From an uncultured Clostridia bacterium (GTDB taxonomy: Bacteria; Bacillota; Clostridia; Christensenellales; DTU072), in NCBI GenBank assembly GCA_934274515.1, contig CAKQTC010000002.1, forward strand, positions 1 to 64,000: a stretch of 64,000 nt of DNA. The letters are read 5' to 3'. Both the position numbers and the translations under genes were made by a program. Position 1 is the stretch's first letter; each line of letters starts with the position of its first letter. The notes below the pieces were generated by a model. The model did not search any database, was not told the DNA's origin, and worked only from the letters and a program-made list of their open reading frames with translations. Of this stretch, positions 25,264 to 32,537 are shown piece after piece.

Positions 25264-26041
25264 TATTTACGAAAAAATCAAATTTTCGCGCGATAAAAAT
25301 CGTCCGACCGCACTCGAATACGCGGAAAACGTTTTTGATGAGTTTTATGAACTTCACGGCGACGGAAAAACAGGCGACGACAAAGCCGTAATAGGCGGTA
25401 TCGCTGTTTTGGACGGTATTCCCGTGACGGTTGTCGGCACGGAAAAAGGCAGGACGATTGAAGAAAGAATAGAGAGAAATTTCGGATTGCCGACTGCGTC
25501 GGGGTACGGAAAAGCGTTGCGTCTAATGAAGCAGGCGGAAAAGTTCGGGCGACCCGTAATCACGTTTGTGGATACCCAAGGTGCGGATTGTAAGGAAGAC
25601 GCCGAAAAGAGCGGCATAGCGAAAGCGATAAGCGAAATTCTATCCGAAACGCTTAAACTTGCCGTTCCTATAATTGCCGTTTTAATCGGAGAGGGAGGTA
25701 GCGGCGGCGCACTCGCATTGGCGGCAGCGGACAAAGTTTTTATGTCGGAAAACGCCTATTATTCGGTTATTACGCCCGAAGCGTGTGCGGAAATATTATA
25801 TAAAGACGTCAAAAAAGCCGCGATTGCCGCCGAAATGCTTAAACCCGTTGCCGAAGAATTAATTAAAATCAACGTTATTGACGGAATAATCAAAGAACCG
25901 TCGGATTTTAGCGATACCGAGCAAAAACGCGAATATTTTAGTCGCGTAAAAAATATGCTTATAGACGAAATTCGTCATTTGAGTCAAGCGAAAAATCAGT
26001 CTTTTATTGACAAGAGATATAATCGTTTTCGAGCGTTTTAA
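25256..26041 (+). CDS. accA: Acetyl-CoA carboxyltransferase, alpha subunit
   Basis: 261 residues. Motifs typical of AccA: DRPTALEYAENVFDEFYELHGD-like entry (here beginning RPTALEY), GRTIEERIERNFG, FVDTQGADCKEDAE, and the oxyanion-hole segment GEGGSGGALALAAAD followed by YSVITPEACAEIL. It is shorter than the usual 310-330 residues, missing the N-terminal helices. It overlaps accD by eight bases. Together with fabD it lets the locus provide its own malonyl-ACP, if AccB and AccC are available elsewhere in the genome. Confidence 0.88.
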   Translation: MADIYEKIKFSRDKNRPTALEYAENVFDEFYELHGDGKTGDDKAVIGGIAVLDGIPVTVVGTEKGRTIEERIERNFGLPTASGYGKALRLMKQAEKFGRPVITFVDTQGADCKEDAEKSGIAKAISEILSETLKLAVPIIAVLIGEGGSGGALALAAADKVFMSENAYYSVITPEACAEILYKDVKKAAIAAEMLKPVAEELIKINVIDGIIKEPSDFSDTEQKREYFSRVKNMLIDEIRHLSQAKNQSFIDKRYNRFRAF

Positions 26042-26052
26042 CTAAGGCCGGA

Positions 26053-26081
26053 TTGACACCGTTTTGTCCGTATGATAGAAT
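26053..26081 (+). promoter_or_regulatory. Internal promoter before the flavoprotein gene
   Basis: Perfect TTGACA (26053-26058), 17-base spacer, TAGAAT (26076-26081). It begins 12 bases after the accA stop, so the flavoprotein can be made independently of the operon. Confidence 0.7.
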
Positions 26082-26110
26082 GTTAAAAAAAAACAGGGAG
26101 GAATTTCTAT

Positions 26111-27412
26111 TTGAAAACAGCGATAATTATCGGCGGAAATCAAGGCGGATTGAATATGGCAAGATGCTTGTCCGAGGTAGGATTTAACGTTACGCTTTTT
26201 GAGAAAAAGGCGAAAAAAGATGTGGCGTACGATTGGACGGACGACGTGGAGCAGGCGATTTTTTCCACCGTCGGCATACCGCTTCCGCCTAAAGAATGTT
26301 ATTTTAAGAAAAAAAATTGGACGTTTGTCAATCCGTCGGAAACCGTAAAAATAACCGTAAACGGCGGCGCGCAAAGCGAGGACGTATCTGTTTATCGACG
26401 TCCGCTTAACGATTATTTGTATGACCTTGTTTGCGACAAAGCAACAATTAAGTACGAAACCGAAGTAAGTTCGCTTATTATGGAAAACAAAAAAGTTGTC
26501 GGCGTAGTCGTAGGCGAAGAAAAATTTTACGCAGACGTTACGATCGATTGCAGCGGTGTTCTTAGCGTTTTTCGTGCGTCTTTACCGCAAGAAGCGATGA
26601 TACAGAAACAGCCGGACAAAGACGAATTGTTTTACGCATATAGGGGATTTTTTAGCGCAAAAGACGGAGTTGAGATACCCAAAATGACAAATAAGGCTTA
26701 CTTACGTCATAACAAACAAGTCGGAATAAGTTGGTGCATATATCACGAAGGGATTGTTGACGTGCTTATAGGAAAAGTAGGCGGAATAACCGAAGAAGAG
26801 ATATCCGATATGCTATGCGAACTAAAAAAAGATAATCCTATTATCGGCGACGAACTCGTTAAGGCGGGGTTCGTTTCGATTATTCCCGTAAGGTATCCGA
26901 TTTCGAGGATGGTTACGGACGGATATGTTTTGTGCGGAGATTCGGCGTTTATGACCATACCGATGATGGGGTCGGGAATAGCGTGCAGTCTCGATTGCGG
27001 TAAAATATTGGCGGACGTATTGAAAAATAACGACGATTGCGGCGTTGATAATCTTTGGAATTATCAAGTTGCTTTCTATAAAAAATACTCATCTTTTTTA
27101 GGGGTCGATTTGCTTAAACGTTGGCTTTTGTCTACCGACGTTAGAAACGTTGATTTTCTATTCGAATCCGGGGTTATCGACGAAAAAATGCTTGCAAACG
27201 GAGTCGGCGGAGAGGGTGTTAAGATGCCGTTCGGCGTTATGCTGAGGAAAGGTTGGCAGGGAAGAAAACATTTAGGAATATTGATGCAGGTAGCAGGGAT
27301 TATGAACAAATCGGATAAAGCGAACGCGCTTGCTAATAAAATTCCTTGTAAGTACGACGAAAAGAAAGTCGCGGAATGGCAAAAACGTATAGACGGGATT
27401 TTTCGCCGTTAA
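26111..27412 (+). CDS. FAD-dependent oxidoreductase, geranylgeranyl reductase/halogenase-like family
   Basis: 433 residues, TTG start with GGGAGG nine bases upstream. N-terminal dinucleotide-binding fold with the atypical glycine motif GGNQGG (GxGxxG in most relatives), an Arg-containing YRRPLNDYL segment near 100, a DCSG motif, and the second FAD motif YVLCGDSAFMTIPMMGSGI near 275. This layout matches the geranylgeranyl reductase / flavin monooxygenase-halogenase superfamily. No CxxC or halogenase-type WxWxIP motif is seen. Such enzymes reduce, oxidise or halogenate hydrophobic substrates. Adjacency to the ketosynthase locus suggests action on its product, but the separate promoter weakens that link. 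Confidence 0.8.
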   Translation: MKTAIIIGGNQGGLNMARCLSEVGFNVTLFEKKAKKDVAYDWTDDVEQAIFSTVGIPLPPKECYFKKKNWTFVNPSETVKITVNGGAQSEDVSVYRRPLNDYLYDLVCDKATIKYETEVSSLIMENKKVVGVVVGEEKFYADVTIDCSGVLSVFRASLPQEAMIQKQPDKDELFYAYRGFFSAKDGVEIPKMTNKAYLRHNKQVGISWCIYHEGIVDVLIGKVGGITEEEISDMLCELKKDNPIIGDELVKAGFVSIIPVRYPISRMVTDGYVLCGDSAFMTIPMMGSGIACSLDCGKILADVLKNNDDCGVDNLWNYQVAFYKKYSSFLGVDLLKRWLLSTDVRNVDFLFESGVIDEKMLANGVGGEGVKMPFGVMLRKGWQGRKHLGILMQVAGIMNKSDKANALANKIPCKYDEKKVAEWQKRIDGIFRR

Positions 27413-27419
27413 AATTATT

Positions 27420-27440
27420 GCCCGCCCGCCCGCCCGCCCC
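27420..27440. repeat. C-rich tract (copy 2, longest)
   Basis: Five C-triplets or longer separated by single G bases, immediately after the flavoprotein gene. The complementary strand has the GGGCGGGCGGG pattern expected of a G-quadruplex. Confidence 0.8.
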
Positions 27441-27488
27441 TAAAGCGGAGTTATTAAATAAAAAAATCAAATAAAAACGTAGGGAAAA

Positions 27489-28142
27489 ATGGAAAGATTT
27501 GATATCGGGGGAGTTGAAGTAAGGTTGCGCATTACCGACGGGAGCGCGTATAAGTACAGGTTACTTCTTACCGAGAATGCGGTCACGCTCAACGCGCCGA
27601 ATTTTGTAGGCAAAACCGCCGCGATTAAAAAAGCGAGCGAGATAGTGCGAGAAGGGCTTGCGAGCGAGAGGCTTAACGATTTACACGACGGCGGATTTAT
27701 AAAACTTTTCGGAGAAAAGGTACCGCTTGTCGTATACGACGCGGAAGTTTGTTCGATTGCGATGTACGCGAACAAAGTTTATCTCGGCGTTGTCAACGGA
27801 CGGATAGGTTACCACGCAAGGAGAACCGTCGAAGGGTTTTACGAGAGACGGCTTTTTGAAAAACTTAAAGAGCGCGTGCCTGCGATGGAAAATCTTGTCG
27901 GTATCAAATGCGTGGGTTGGAAGATTAACAAAATGTATTCGGCGTGGGGAAACTGTCGTTTCGATAAAAAAGAGATTAATTTTTCGGTTAATCTTGCCGC
28001 GCAACCGCCCGAATGTATAGATATGGTTATCGTTCACGAACTCGGGCATATACTTTATCCCGATCACGGGGCAGATTTTCACGCATATATGGATAAATAC
28101 GTGCCGAACAACGCAAGCATAAAAGCAAAAATGGTTTTATAA
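27489..28142 (+). CDS. YgjP-type (DUF45) zinc metallopeptidase-like protein
   Basis: 217 residues. The C-terminal half carries the zinc site HELGH (183-187) with the third His at 193 (HELGHILYPDH), and the SAWGNCR motif before it, a close form of the SRWGSC-type motif of the YgjP/DUF45 family. The N-terminal half is a strand-rich domain. It is expected to be a cytoplasmic metal-dependent hydrolase; the physiological substrate of the family is poorly known. No clear promoter or strong ribosome binding site (GGGAAAA before the ATG). Confidence 0.85.
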   Translation: MERFDIGGVEVRLRITDGSAYKYRLLLTENAVTLNAPNFVGKTAAIKKASEIVREGLASERLNDLHDGGFIKLFGEKVPLVVYDAEVCSIAMYANKVYLGVVNGRIGYHARRTVEGFYERRLFEKLKERVPAMENLVGIKCVGWKINKMYSAWGNCRFDKKEINFSVNLAAQPPECIDMVIVHELGHILYPDHGADFHAYMDKYVPNNASIKAKMVL

Positions 28143-28148
28143 TCGAAT

Positions 28149-28673
28149 TTATTTAAGAGTTTTTAGATAATCGAAAGCCGCTTTTTCACCGTTTTCGGCA
28201 AGGACGATAAGCGCGTTGCCGAGAATGGAAGCGGTTTTTTCGTGCAATAACCGTTGTTCGTCGCGCGCAAGGTAGTATTCGAGCGGAGCGAAGTCGGTAT
28301 ATTTATCTTTAAGGTATGTTTTCGTCGCGGCAAGACGGTCGCAGAACATTTCTTTGACGTATTTAACGGGCATTTCATATGCTTTGAACATATTTCCTCG
28401 CCAATTAAGTTCCGTCCAGTATTCAAAATGGTGTTTGTTTTTGCCTTTGTGGTGCAACCACGCCGCGGAATAGCCTTTGTTAAGACGTTCTTCGACGGTG
28501 GGGGAGTGGCAGCCGTTCGTATAATATTTTACGCCGTTTATGAACTCCGTAGGGGAGAATTTGCTCAAATCGTGAAAAAAACCGCGCAAAGGTATGCCCG
28601 CTTTTATCGAATAGAGGAAAACGAGACGTTTGTGGTGCAAAACCGTTTTTAGATGCCCGAAAAATTTATTCAT
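28149..28673 (-). CDS. DUF5662-like protein
   Basis: 174 residues on the minus strand, convergent with the metallopeptidase gene. The start is taken at 28673 (AAGG upstream); an in-frame TTG at 28730 is rejected because it coincides with the -35 box of the gene's promoter. His-rich motifs are conserved-looking: an HDLSKFSPTEF segment near residue 34, then WLHHKGKNKHHFEYW near 75 and a Glu/His helix. The pattern HDLSK followed by HH...HH resembles metal-dependent phosphohydrolase (HD-like) sites and DUF5662 proteins. Biochemical function unknown. Confidence 0.75.
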   Translation of the reverse strand: MNKFFGHLKTVLHHKRLVFLYSIKAGIPLRGFFHDLSKFSPTEFINGVKYYTNGCHSPTVEERLNKGYSAAWLHHKGKNKHHFEYWTELNWRGNMFKAYEMPVKYVKEMFCDRLAATKTYLKDKYTDFAPLEYYLARDEQRLLHEKTASILGNALIVLAENGEKAAFDYLKTLK

Positions 28674-28701
28674 TTCACGCCTTAAATTGTAATTCGCAGT
28701 A

Positions 28702-28730
28702 AGTTTAACAAAATATGTCGCAAATGTCAA
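28702..28730 (-). promoter_or_regulatory. Promoter of the DUF5662-like gene
   Basis: Minus strand TTGACA (28730-28725), 17-base spacer, TAAACT (28707-28702); transcription would start about 22 bases before the ATG. Confidence 0.6.
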
Positions 28731-28893
28731 TTCGGTAGAAGTACGAGCGTTATATCTTATCTGTCTAAGCGAGAAAAAAGAGCAAATGGCAGCCCGATTC
28801 GAAGGCTATACGGAGAAACAAGTCAATAAAAACGAGTAAACCGAGTGCTTGGCGCGGTTTGAAATAAAGATTGCAAACGCGCCGAATCGCTCC

Positions 28894-28922
28894 TTGACTT
28901 ATGGTCGTTGATATGGTATCTT
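28894..28922 (+). promoter_or_regulatory. Promoter of the GNAT gene
   Basis: TTGACT (28894-28899), 17-base spacer, TATCTT (28917-28922), 43 bases before the ATG. The remaining 28731-28890 stretch shows no gene. Confidence 0.5.
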
Positions 28923-28964
28923 ATTGCTTATTGAAAATCGGCTTGTTAAAAAAAGGAGATAGAG

Positions 28965-29483
28965 ATGCATATAATCCCCGTTTCGCTTAACGAATTCGAC
29001 GCGCTTTATTCTAAAATAGAGCGTGCGTTTCCGTATGAAGAAAGAAGAGATAAAAACGATGAAAAAAAGTTATTTTCTAAGGAAAACTTTTGTTTTTGCA
29101 GGCTTTTTGCGGATAATGAGAACGTAGGAGTTGCGGCATATTGGGCGTTTGACGAGTTTTTGTTTTTGGAGCATCTTGCAATAAACGAGGAGCAGCGCGG
29201 AAAAGGCAGGGGAACGGAATTTTTGCAAGAAATAAGAAAATTCGGTAAACCGATAGTGTTGGAAGTTGAGAAACCGACGTACGACTACGCGATAAAACGG
29301 ATTGCTTTCTACGAAAGAAGCGGTTTCGTACTTAACGAAAAAGCGGATTATAAGCAACCGTCGTATCACGGAGACGAAGCGGTTCCGCTCCTAATAATGA
29401 GTTCGGAACCGATTTCCGCAAAAGAAACCGAAAGAATTACGTCGATTATCTACGAGAAGTGCTACGGAGTAAAGGCGAATTAA
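28965..29483 (+). CDS. GNAT family N-acetyltransferase
   Basis: 172 residues with one GNAT fold. The acetyl-CoA binding motif A is visible as LAINEEQRGKGRGTEF (about 66-81), followed by the strand PIVLEVE and the motif B helix with FYERSGF (about 110-116). AAAGGAGA lies upstream of the ATG. The acceptor substrate cannot be predicted. It has its own promoter and a shared bidirectional terminator. Confidence 0.88.
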   Translation: MHIIPVSLNEFDALYSKIERAFPYEERRDKNDEKKLFSKENFCFCRLFADNENVGVAAYWAFDEFLFLEHLAINEEQRGKGRGTEFLQEIRKFGKPIVLEVEKPTYDYAIKRIAFYERSGFVLNEKADYKQPSYHGDEAVPLLIMSSEPISAKETERITSIIYEKCYGVKAN

Positions 29484-29509
29484 AAAAACGACTCGAAAGA
29501 GTCGTTTTT
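29484..29509. terminator. Bidirectional terminator
   Basis: Perfect 11-base stem AAAAACGACTC / GAGTCGTTTTT with a GAAA tetraloop between two convergent genes; each arm gives a T run on one strand. Confidence 0.85.
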
Positions 29510-29510
29510 C

Positions 29511-30497
29511 TTATTGTTTTTTTATGATTTTTATTTCAAATCCGCCGAATTTTGCGGTAAGGTATATTTCCGTAAGTCGACTGCCGTCTTTGACAGACGC
29601 GCTTTCGTCCACGCAAAAGCCGCGGTTTTTCAAGTAATACACGCATCTTTCAAGGTTAGGCGACGAATAAACGATTGCACCGAGTGCGTTTCTCCCGGAG
29701 TTTTTTACCGCCTCTACGCCGAAAACGGGGTTTTCCGTCGGGTCGTAAATTTTGCCGGCAAAACGGGAAAAACCTTTGAGTATGTCGGTATCGTTGCCTG
29801 CGTCCGCGTTAATCGCAATATGGTCGAGTTTAAGCGAAAGCACTTCTTCGACTGCGGCGTGAGCGGTGCGCGTTATTTCCGCAAAACAGCCTTTGTTCAA
29901 ACTTTCGCTGCTTGCGATGAACGTTCCTGCACAACAAAGAACTTTGGAAAACGACAGATAGGACGCGAGATTGTCAAGACCGATACCGCCCGTCGGGATA
30001 AACTTCATAAAAGGATACGGACCGCTTAGCGCTTTAAGCATTTTGATGCCGCCTAAAAGTTCGCTAGGGAAGAATTTAACCACGCGAAGTCCGCGCGAAT
30101 ACGCTTGGTCCACGTCGCTTGCGTTACTGCAACCGGGGAAAACGGGGATGCCGAGTTCTATACATCTATCAACTACGTCGGGGTTAAACGCAGGAGTAAC
30201 GATGTACTTTGCGCCTGCGTTGTAAGCGTCCTGAACCTGTTTACAGTCAAGAACCGTACCTGCTCCGACGATGAGATTCGAACATCTAGTAGACAGCACG
30301 CGAATGACGTCGGCGGCGCAAGGCGTACGGAAAGTGATTTCCGCAACGCGCAAATCCGCTCCGAGAAGCGCGCCTGCGAGGGGCAACGCGTTGGCTTGGT
30401 CTTCGATAATAACGAGAGGAACTACGCCGCAAAGTTCGAGTTTGCGTATCATATCGTCGTATGCTCGGTTAAAAACGGGATTATAAGTATTAAGCAT
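29511..30497 (-). CDS. KDPG/KHG aldolase with a C-terminal VOC-like domain
   Basis: 328 residues; a stand-alone KDPG aldolase has about 210. Residues ~15-215 are the class I aldolase: catalytic Glu in AEITFRTPCA, AGTVLD, TPAFNPDV, the Schiff-base Lys in GLRVVKFFPSELLGG, and FIPTGGI. It would split 2-keto-3-deoxy-6-phosphogluconate to pyruvate and glyceraldehyde 3-phosphate, or act on 4-hydroxy-2-oxoglutarate. Residues ~222-328 start with LDHIAINADAG and look like a VOC/glyoxalase-type fold, without an obvious full set of metal ligands. Two-domain versions exist in Clostridia. AGGAG lies four bases before the ATG. A promoter and an inverted-repeat operator precede it. Confidence 0.88.
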   Translation of the reverse strand: MLNTYNPVFNRAYDDMIRKLELCGVVPLVIIEDQANALPLAGALLGADLRVAEITFRTPCAADVIRVLSTRCSNLIVGAGTVLDCKQVQDAYNAGAKYIVTPAFNPDVVDRCIELGIPVFPGCSNASDVDQAYSRGLRVVKFFPSELLGGIKMLKALSGPYPFMKFIPTGGIGLDNLASYLSFSKVLCCAGTFIASSESLNKGCFAEITRTAHAAVEEVLSLKLDHIAINADAGNDTDILKGFSRFAGKIYDPTENPVFGVEAVKNSGRNALGAIVYSSPNLERCVYYLKNRGFCVDESASVKDGSRLTEIYLTAKFGGFEIKIIKKQ

Positions 30498-30520
30498 GGC
30501 ACTCCTACAAAATTATATTA

Positions 30521-30535
30521 AATCGGAAGCCGATT
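30521..30535. promoter_or_regulatory. Putative operator in the aldolase leader
   Basis: Perfect inverted repeat AATCGG-AAG-CCGATT between the -10 box and the ribosome binding site of the aldolase gene; a roadblock position for a dimeric repressor. Confidence 0.5.
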
Positions 30536-30550
30536 ATTTCATTCGAACAA

Positions 30551-30579
30551 AGTGTAGCATAAACCGCTGAAAAAATCAA
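30551..30579 (-). promoter_or_regulatory. Promoter of the KDPG aldolase gene
   Basis: Minus strand TTGATT (30579-30574), 17-base spacer, TACACT (30556-30551). Confidence 0.55.
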
Positions 30580-30654
30580 TACCGAACGTGAAAAGAAAAA
30601 GCAGGTTTTTTCGTAACGGTTTGTAGAAAAAAAACAACGGCAAGGGTTTTGTCT

Positions 30655-30672
30655 GCCCACCCGCCCGCCCGC
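30655..30672. repeat. C-rich tract (copy 3)
   Basis: GCCCACCCGCCCGCCCGC between the divergent aldolase and glycosyltransferase genes, just upstream of the glycosyltransferase -35 box. Confidence 0.75.
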
Positions 30673-30686
30673 AATGGGAGTTCGCG

Positions 30687-30715
30687 TTGACACGGTTGGC
30701 AAAAAATGTTATAAT
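30687..30715 (+). promoter_or_regulatory. Consensus promoter of the cell-wall polymer operon
   Basis: Perfect TTGACA (30687-30692), 17-base spacer, perfect TATAAT (30710-30715). Transcription near 30722 leaves only 11 bases before the ATG at 30733 and 38 bases before the ATG at 30760, which favours the latter start. Confidence 0.8.
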
Positions 30716-30759
30716 CCATAATAAAGTCGCGTATGCGCGATACGGAGTTAACAATTTTT

Positions 30760-32535
30760 ATGATATTGCAAAAAACGGTTTTTCCTTGCGCTTTTGCCAA
30801 AGATGCCGAAGAATTATATTTTAGAGCGGACGATAACGTAAAGAACGACGGCGAAAAACTTGTTTTTTCCGCAGGCGGAACGTGCGCGTTCGACACGTAC
30901 ACCGCCGTTTTTTCTTTGGATAAATGGACTCGATACGCCTTCGTAGGGGAAGTATTTTTATCCGTCAAAGCAAAAGGTAAATTTTTACTCTCGATTTTTC
31001 GCCGATTTTACGACGCGCAGGGCGGAAACGCGCAAAAAGACGAACGCTGTTATTTTGCAGAATTTACGGACGAAACGACGGTTTCTTTGCCGAAAGGGGA
31101 AGGCATTTGCTATTTTGTATTGAACGCGAAGACGGACGGAGAGTTTTACGGAGCGGAATTTTTTACCGAAAAACCTTGTGAAAACGAAGTAAAATTATGT
31201 GCGATTATTTGCACTTACAAACGGGAAGAATTCGTAAAAAAGAACTTAAAAACGCTTAAAGAAAGGCTAATCGACGACAAGGACAACGCTCTTTACGGGA
31301 AGTTCAAAGTAATCGTGGCGGATAACGGGCAAACTCTTGACCCAAACGCGTTTAATTCCGACGAAATAACGATTTTTCCGAACAAAAACGCAGGGGGCGC
31401 GGGAGGATTTACGCGCGGAATAATGGAAGCGAAAAAACTCGAAAGACAGGGATTTACGCATATCGTGTTATGCGATGACGACGTGGTTTTCGACGCGGAG
31501 AGTTTTTTACGGGTTTTCTCGATATTGTCGTATGTGAAACCCGAATACAAGGACGTTTTCATCGGCGGAGCGATGCTGAGGACGGACGACGCGAGCATTC
31601 AAAACGAGCGCGCCGACAGATGGGACTACGCGCGCGGAAAAGTCGTTCCTATCGGGCATATACTCGACCTTAGCGACGGAAAAAACCTGCTCGAAAACGA
31701 GTCGGAAGAAGAGATAAACTATTTGTCCTGGTGGTTTTGCGCGATGCCGATAACCGTGCCGACAGACGAAAACTTACCCCTTCCGCTGTTTATAAAACGC
31801 GACGACATCGAGTACGGGCTGAGGAACGGTAAGCATTTTATGACGCTTAACGGTATCTTCGTTTGGCATGAGCCGTTTGAAACGAAACGTCCCGCGTTTC
31901 TCGAATACTATTATAATCGCAATCAATGCATAATGGAAAGTATACATAAAAAGGATTTTAACGCGAAAACGCTAAAAAAACGTATGCTTAAAGAAACGCT
32001 GCGCGGAATACTGACGTTTAGATATAACGAGGCAAAAGCGGCGATTAAAGGTGCGGAAGATTTTTTACGAGGAATAGAATGGCTTAAAAAAATCGACCCG
32101 ACCGCGCTTAACGCAGAGATAATGAAATACAACGCGATAAGCGTAAATTTAACGAATACGGATAGTTTCGACGAATACGAAAAACTTAAAAAATGGAGCG
32201 TAAAGAAAAAAATCGCGGCGTGTCTTACGTTTAACGGCTGGTTGATACCGTCGAAAAAGGTGATAACGGTTCCGTCGGTTCGTCCGTCGTATAAGGCGTT
32301 TTTCGGAGTAAAAGAGGCGATAAATTACGACGAAAAAACAGGCAAAGGGTACGCAACGAAAAGGAGCGCGAAAGAAGCGAAAAATTGCCTGAAAGCGTTA
32401 TTGTTGCTTATAAAAGAAATCAATAAAAACTTTGACGCGGCAAAGGAAGAATATAGGACGAGATACAGCGAAATTACGAATTTAGGGTTCTGGAAAGAGT
32501 ATTTGGGTATTACCGAAACTGGAAATAGAGAATAA
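30760..32535 (+). CDS. GlfT2-like family 2 glycosyltransferase
   Basis: 591 residues from the ATG at 30760 (GGAG about 13 bases upstream; an upstream in-frame ATG at 30733 has no ribosome binding site). N-terminal beta-rich domain (~1-145), then a GT-A domain: CAIICTYKRE, VIVADNG, NAGGAGGFTRG, the metal-binding DDDVVFD, and WWFCAMP, then a helical C-terminal domain. The order and the NKNAGGAGGFTRG segment resemble galactofuranosyl transferase GlfT2-type enzymes that build cell-surface glycans from nucleotide sugars. It is followed two bases later by a CDP-glycerol transferase-family gene, so it probably adds sugar to a cell-wall polymer. The exact sugar is not determined by sequence. Confidence 0.85.
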   Translation: MILQKTVFPCAFAKDAEELYFRADDNVKNDGEKLVFSAGGTCAFDTYTAVFSLDKWTRYAFVGEVFLSVKAKGKFLLSIFRRFYDAQGGNAQKDERCYFAEFTDETTVSLPKGEGICYFVLNAKTDGEFYGAEFFTEKPCENEVKLCAIICTYKREEFVKKNLKTLKERLIDDKDNALYGKFKVIVADNGQTLDPNAFNSDEITIFPNKNAGGAGGFTRGIMEAKKLERQGFTHIVLCDDDVVFDAESFLRVFSILSYVKPEYKDVFIGGAMLRTDDASIQNERADRWDYARGKVVPIGHILDLSDGKNLLENESEEEINYLSWWFCAMPITVPTDENLPLPLFIKRDDIEYGLRNGKHFMTLNGIFVWHEPFETKRPAFLEYYYNRNQCIMESIHKKDFNAKTLKKRMLKETLRGILTFRYNEAKAAIKGAEDFLRGIEWLKKIDPTALNAEIMKYNAISVNLTNTDSFDEYEKLKKWSVKKKIAACLTFNGWLIPSKKVITVPSVRPSYKAFFGVKEAINYDEKTGKGYATKRSAKEAKNCLKALLLLIKEINKNFDAAKEEYRTRYSEITNLGFWKEYLGITETGNRE

Positions 32536-32537
32536 AT

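Noticed and set aside
28674..28730. Longer start (TTG at 28730) for the DUF5662-like gene
   Set aside because: The TTG is part of a TTGACA promoter box; the start at 28673 has AAGG upstream.
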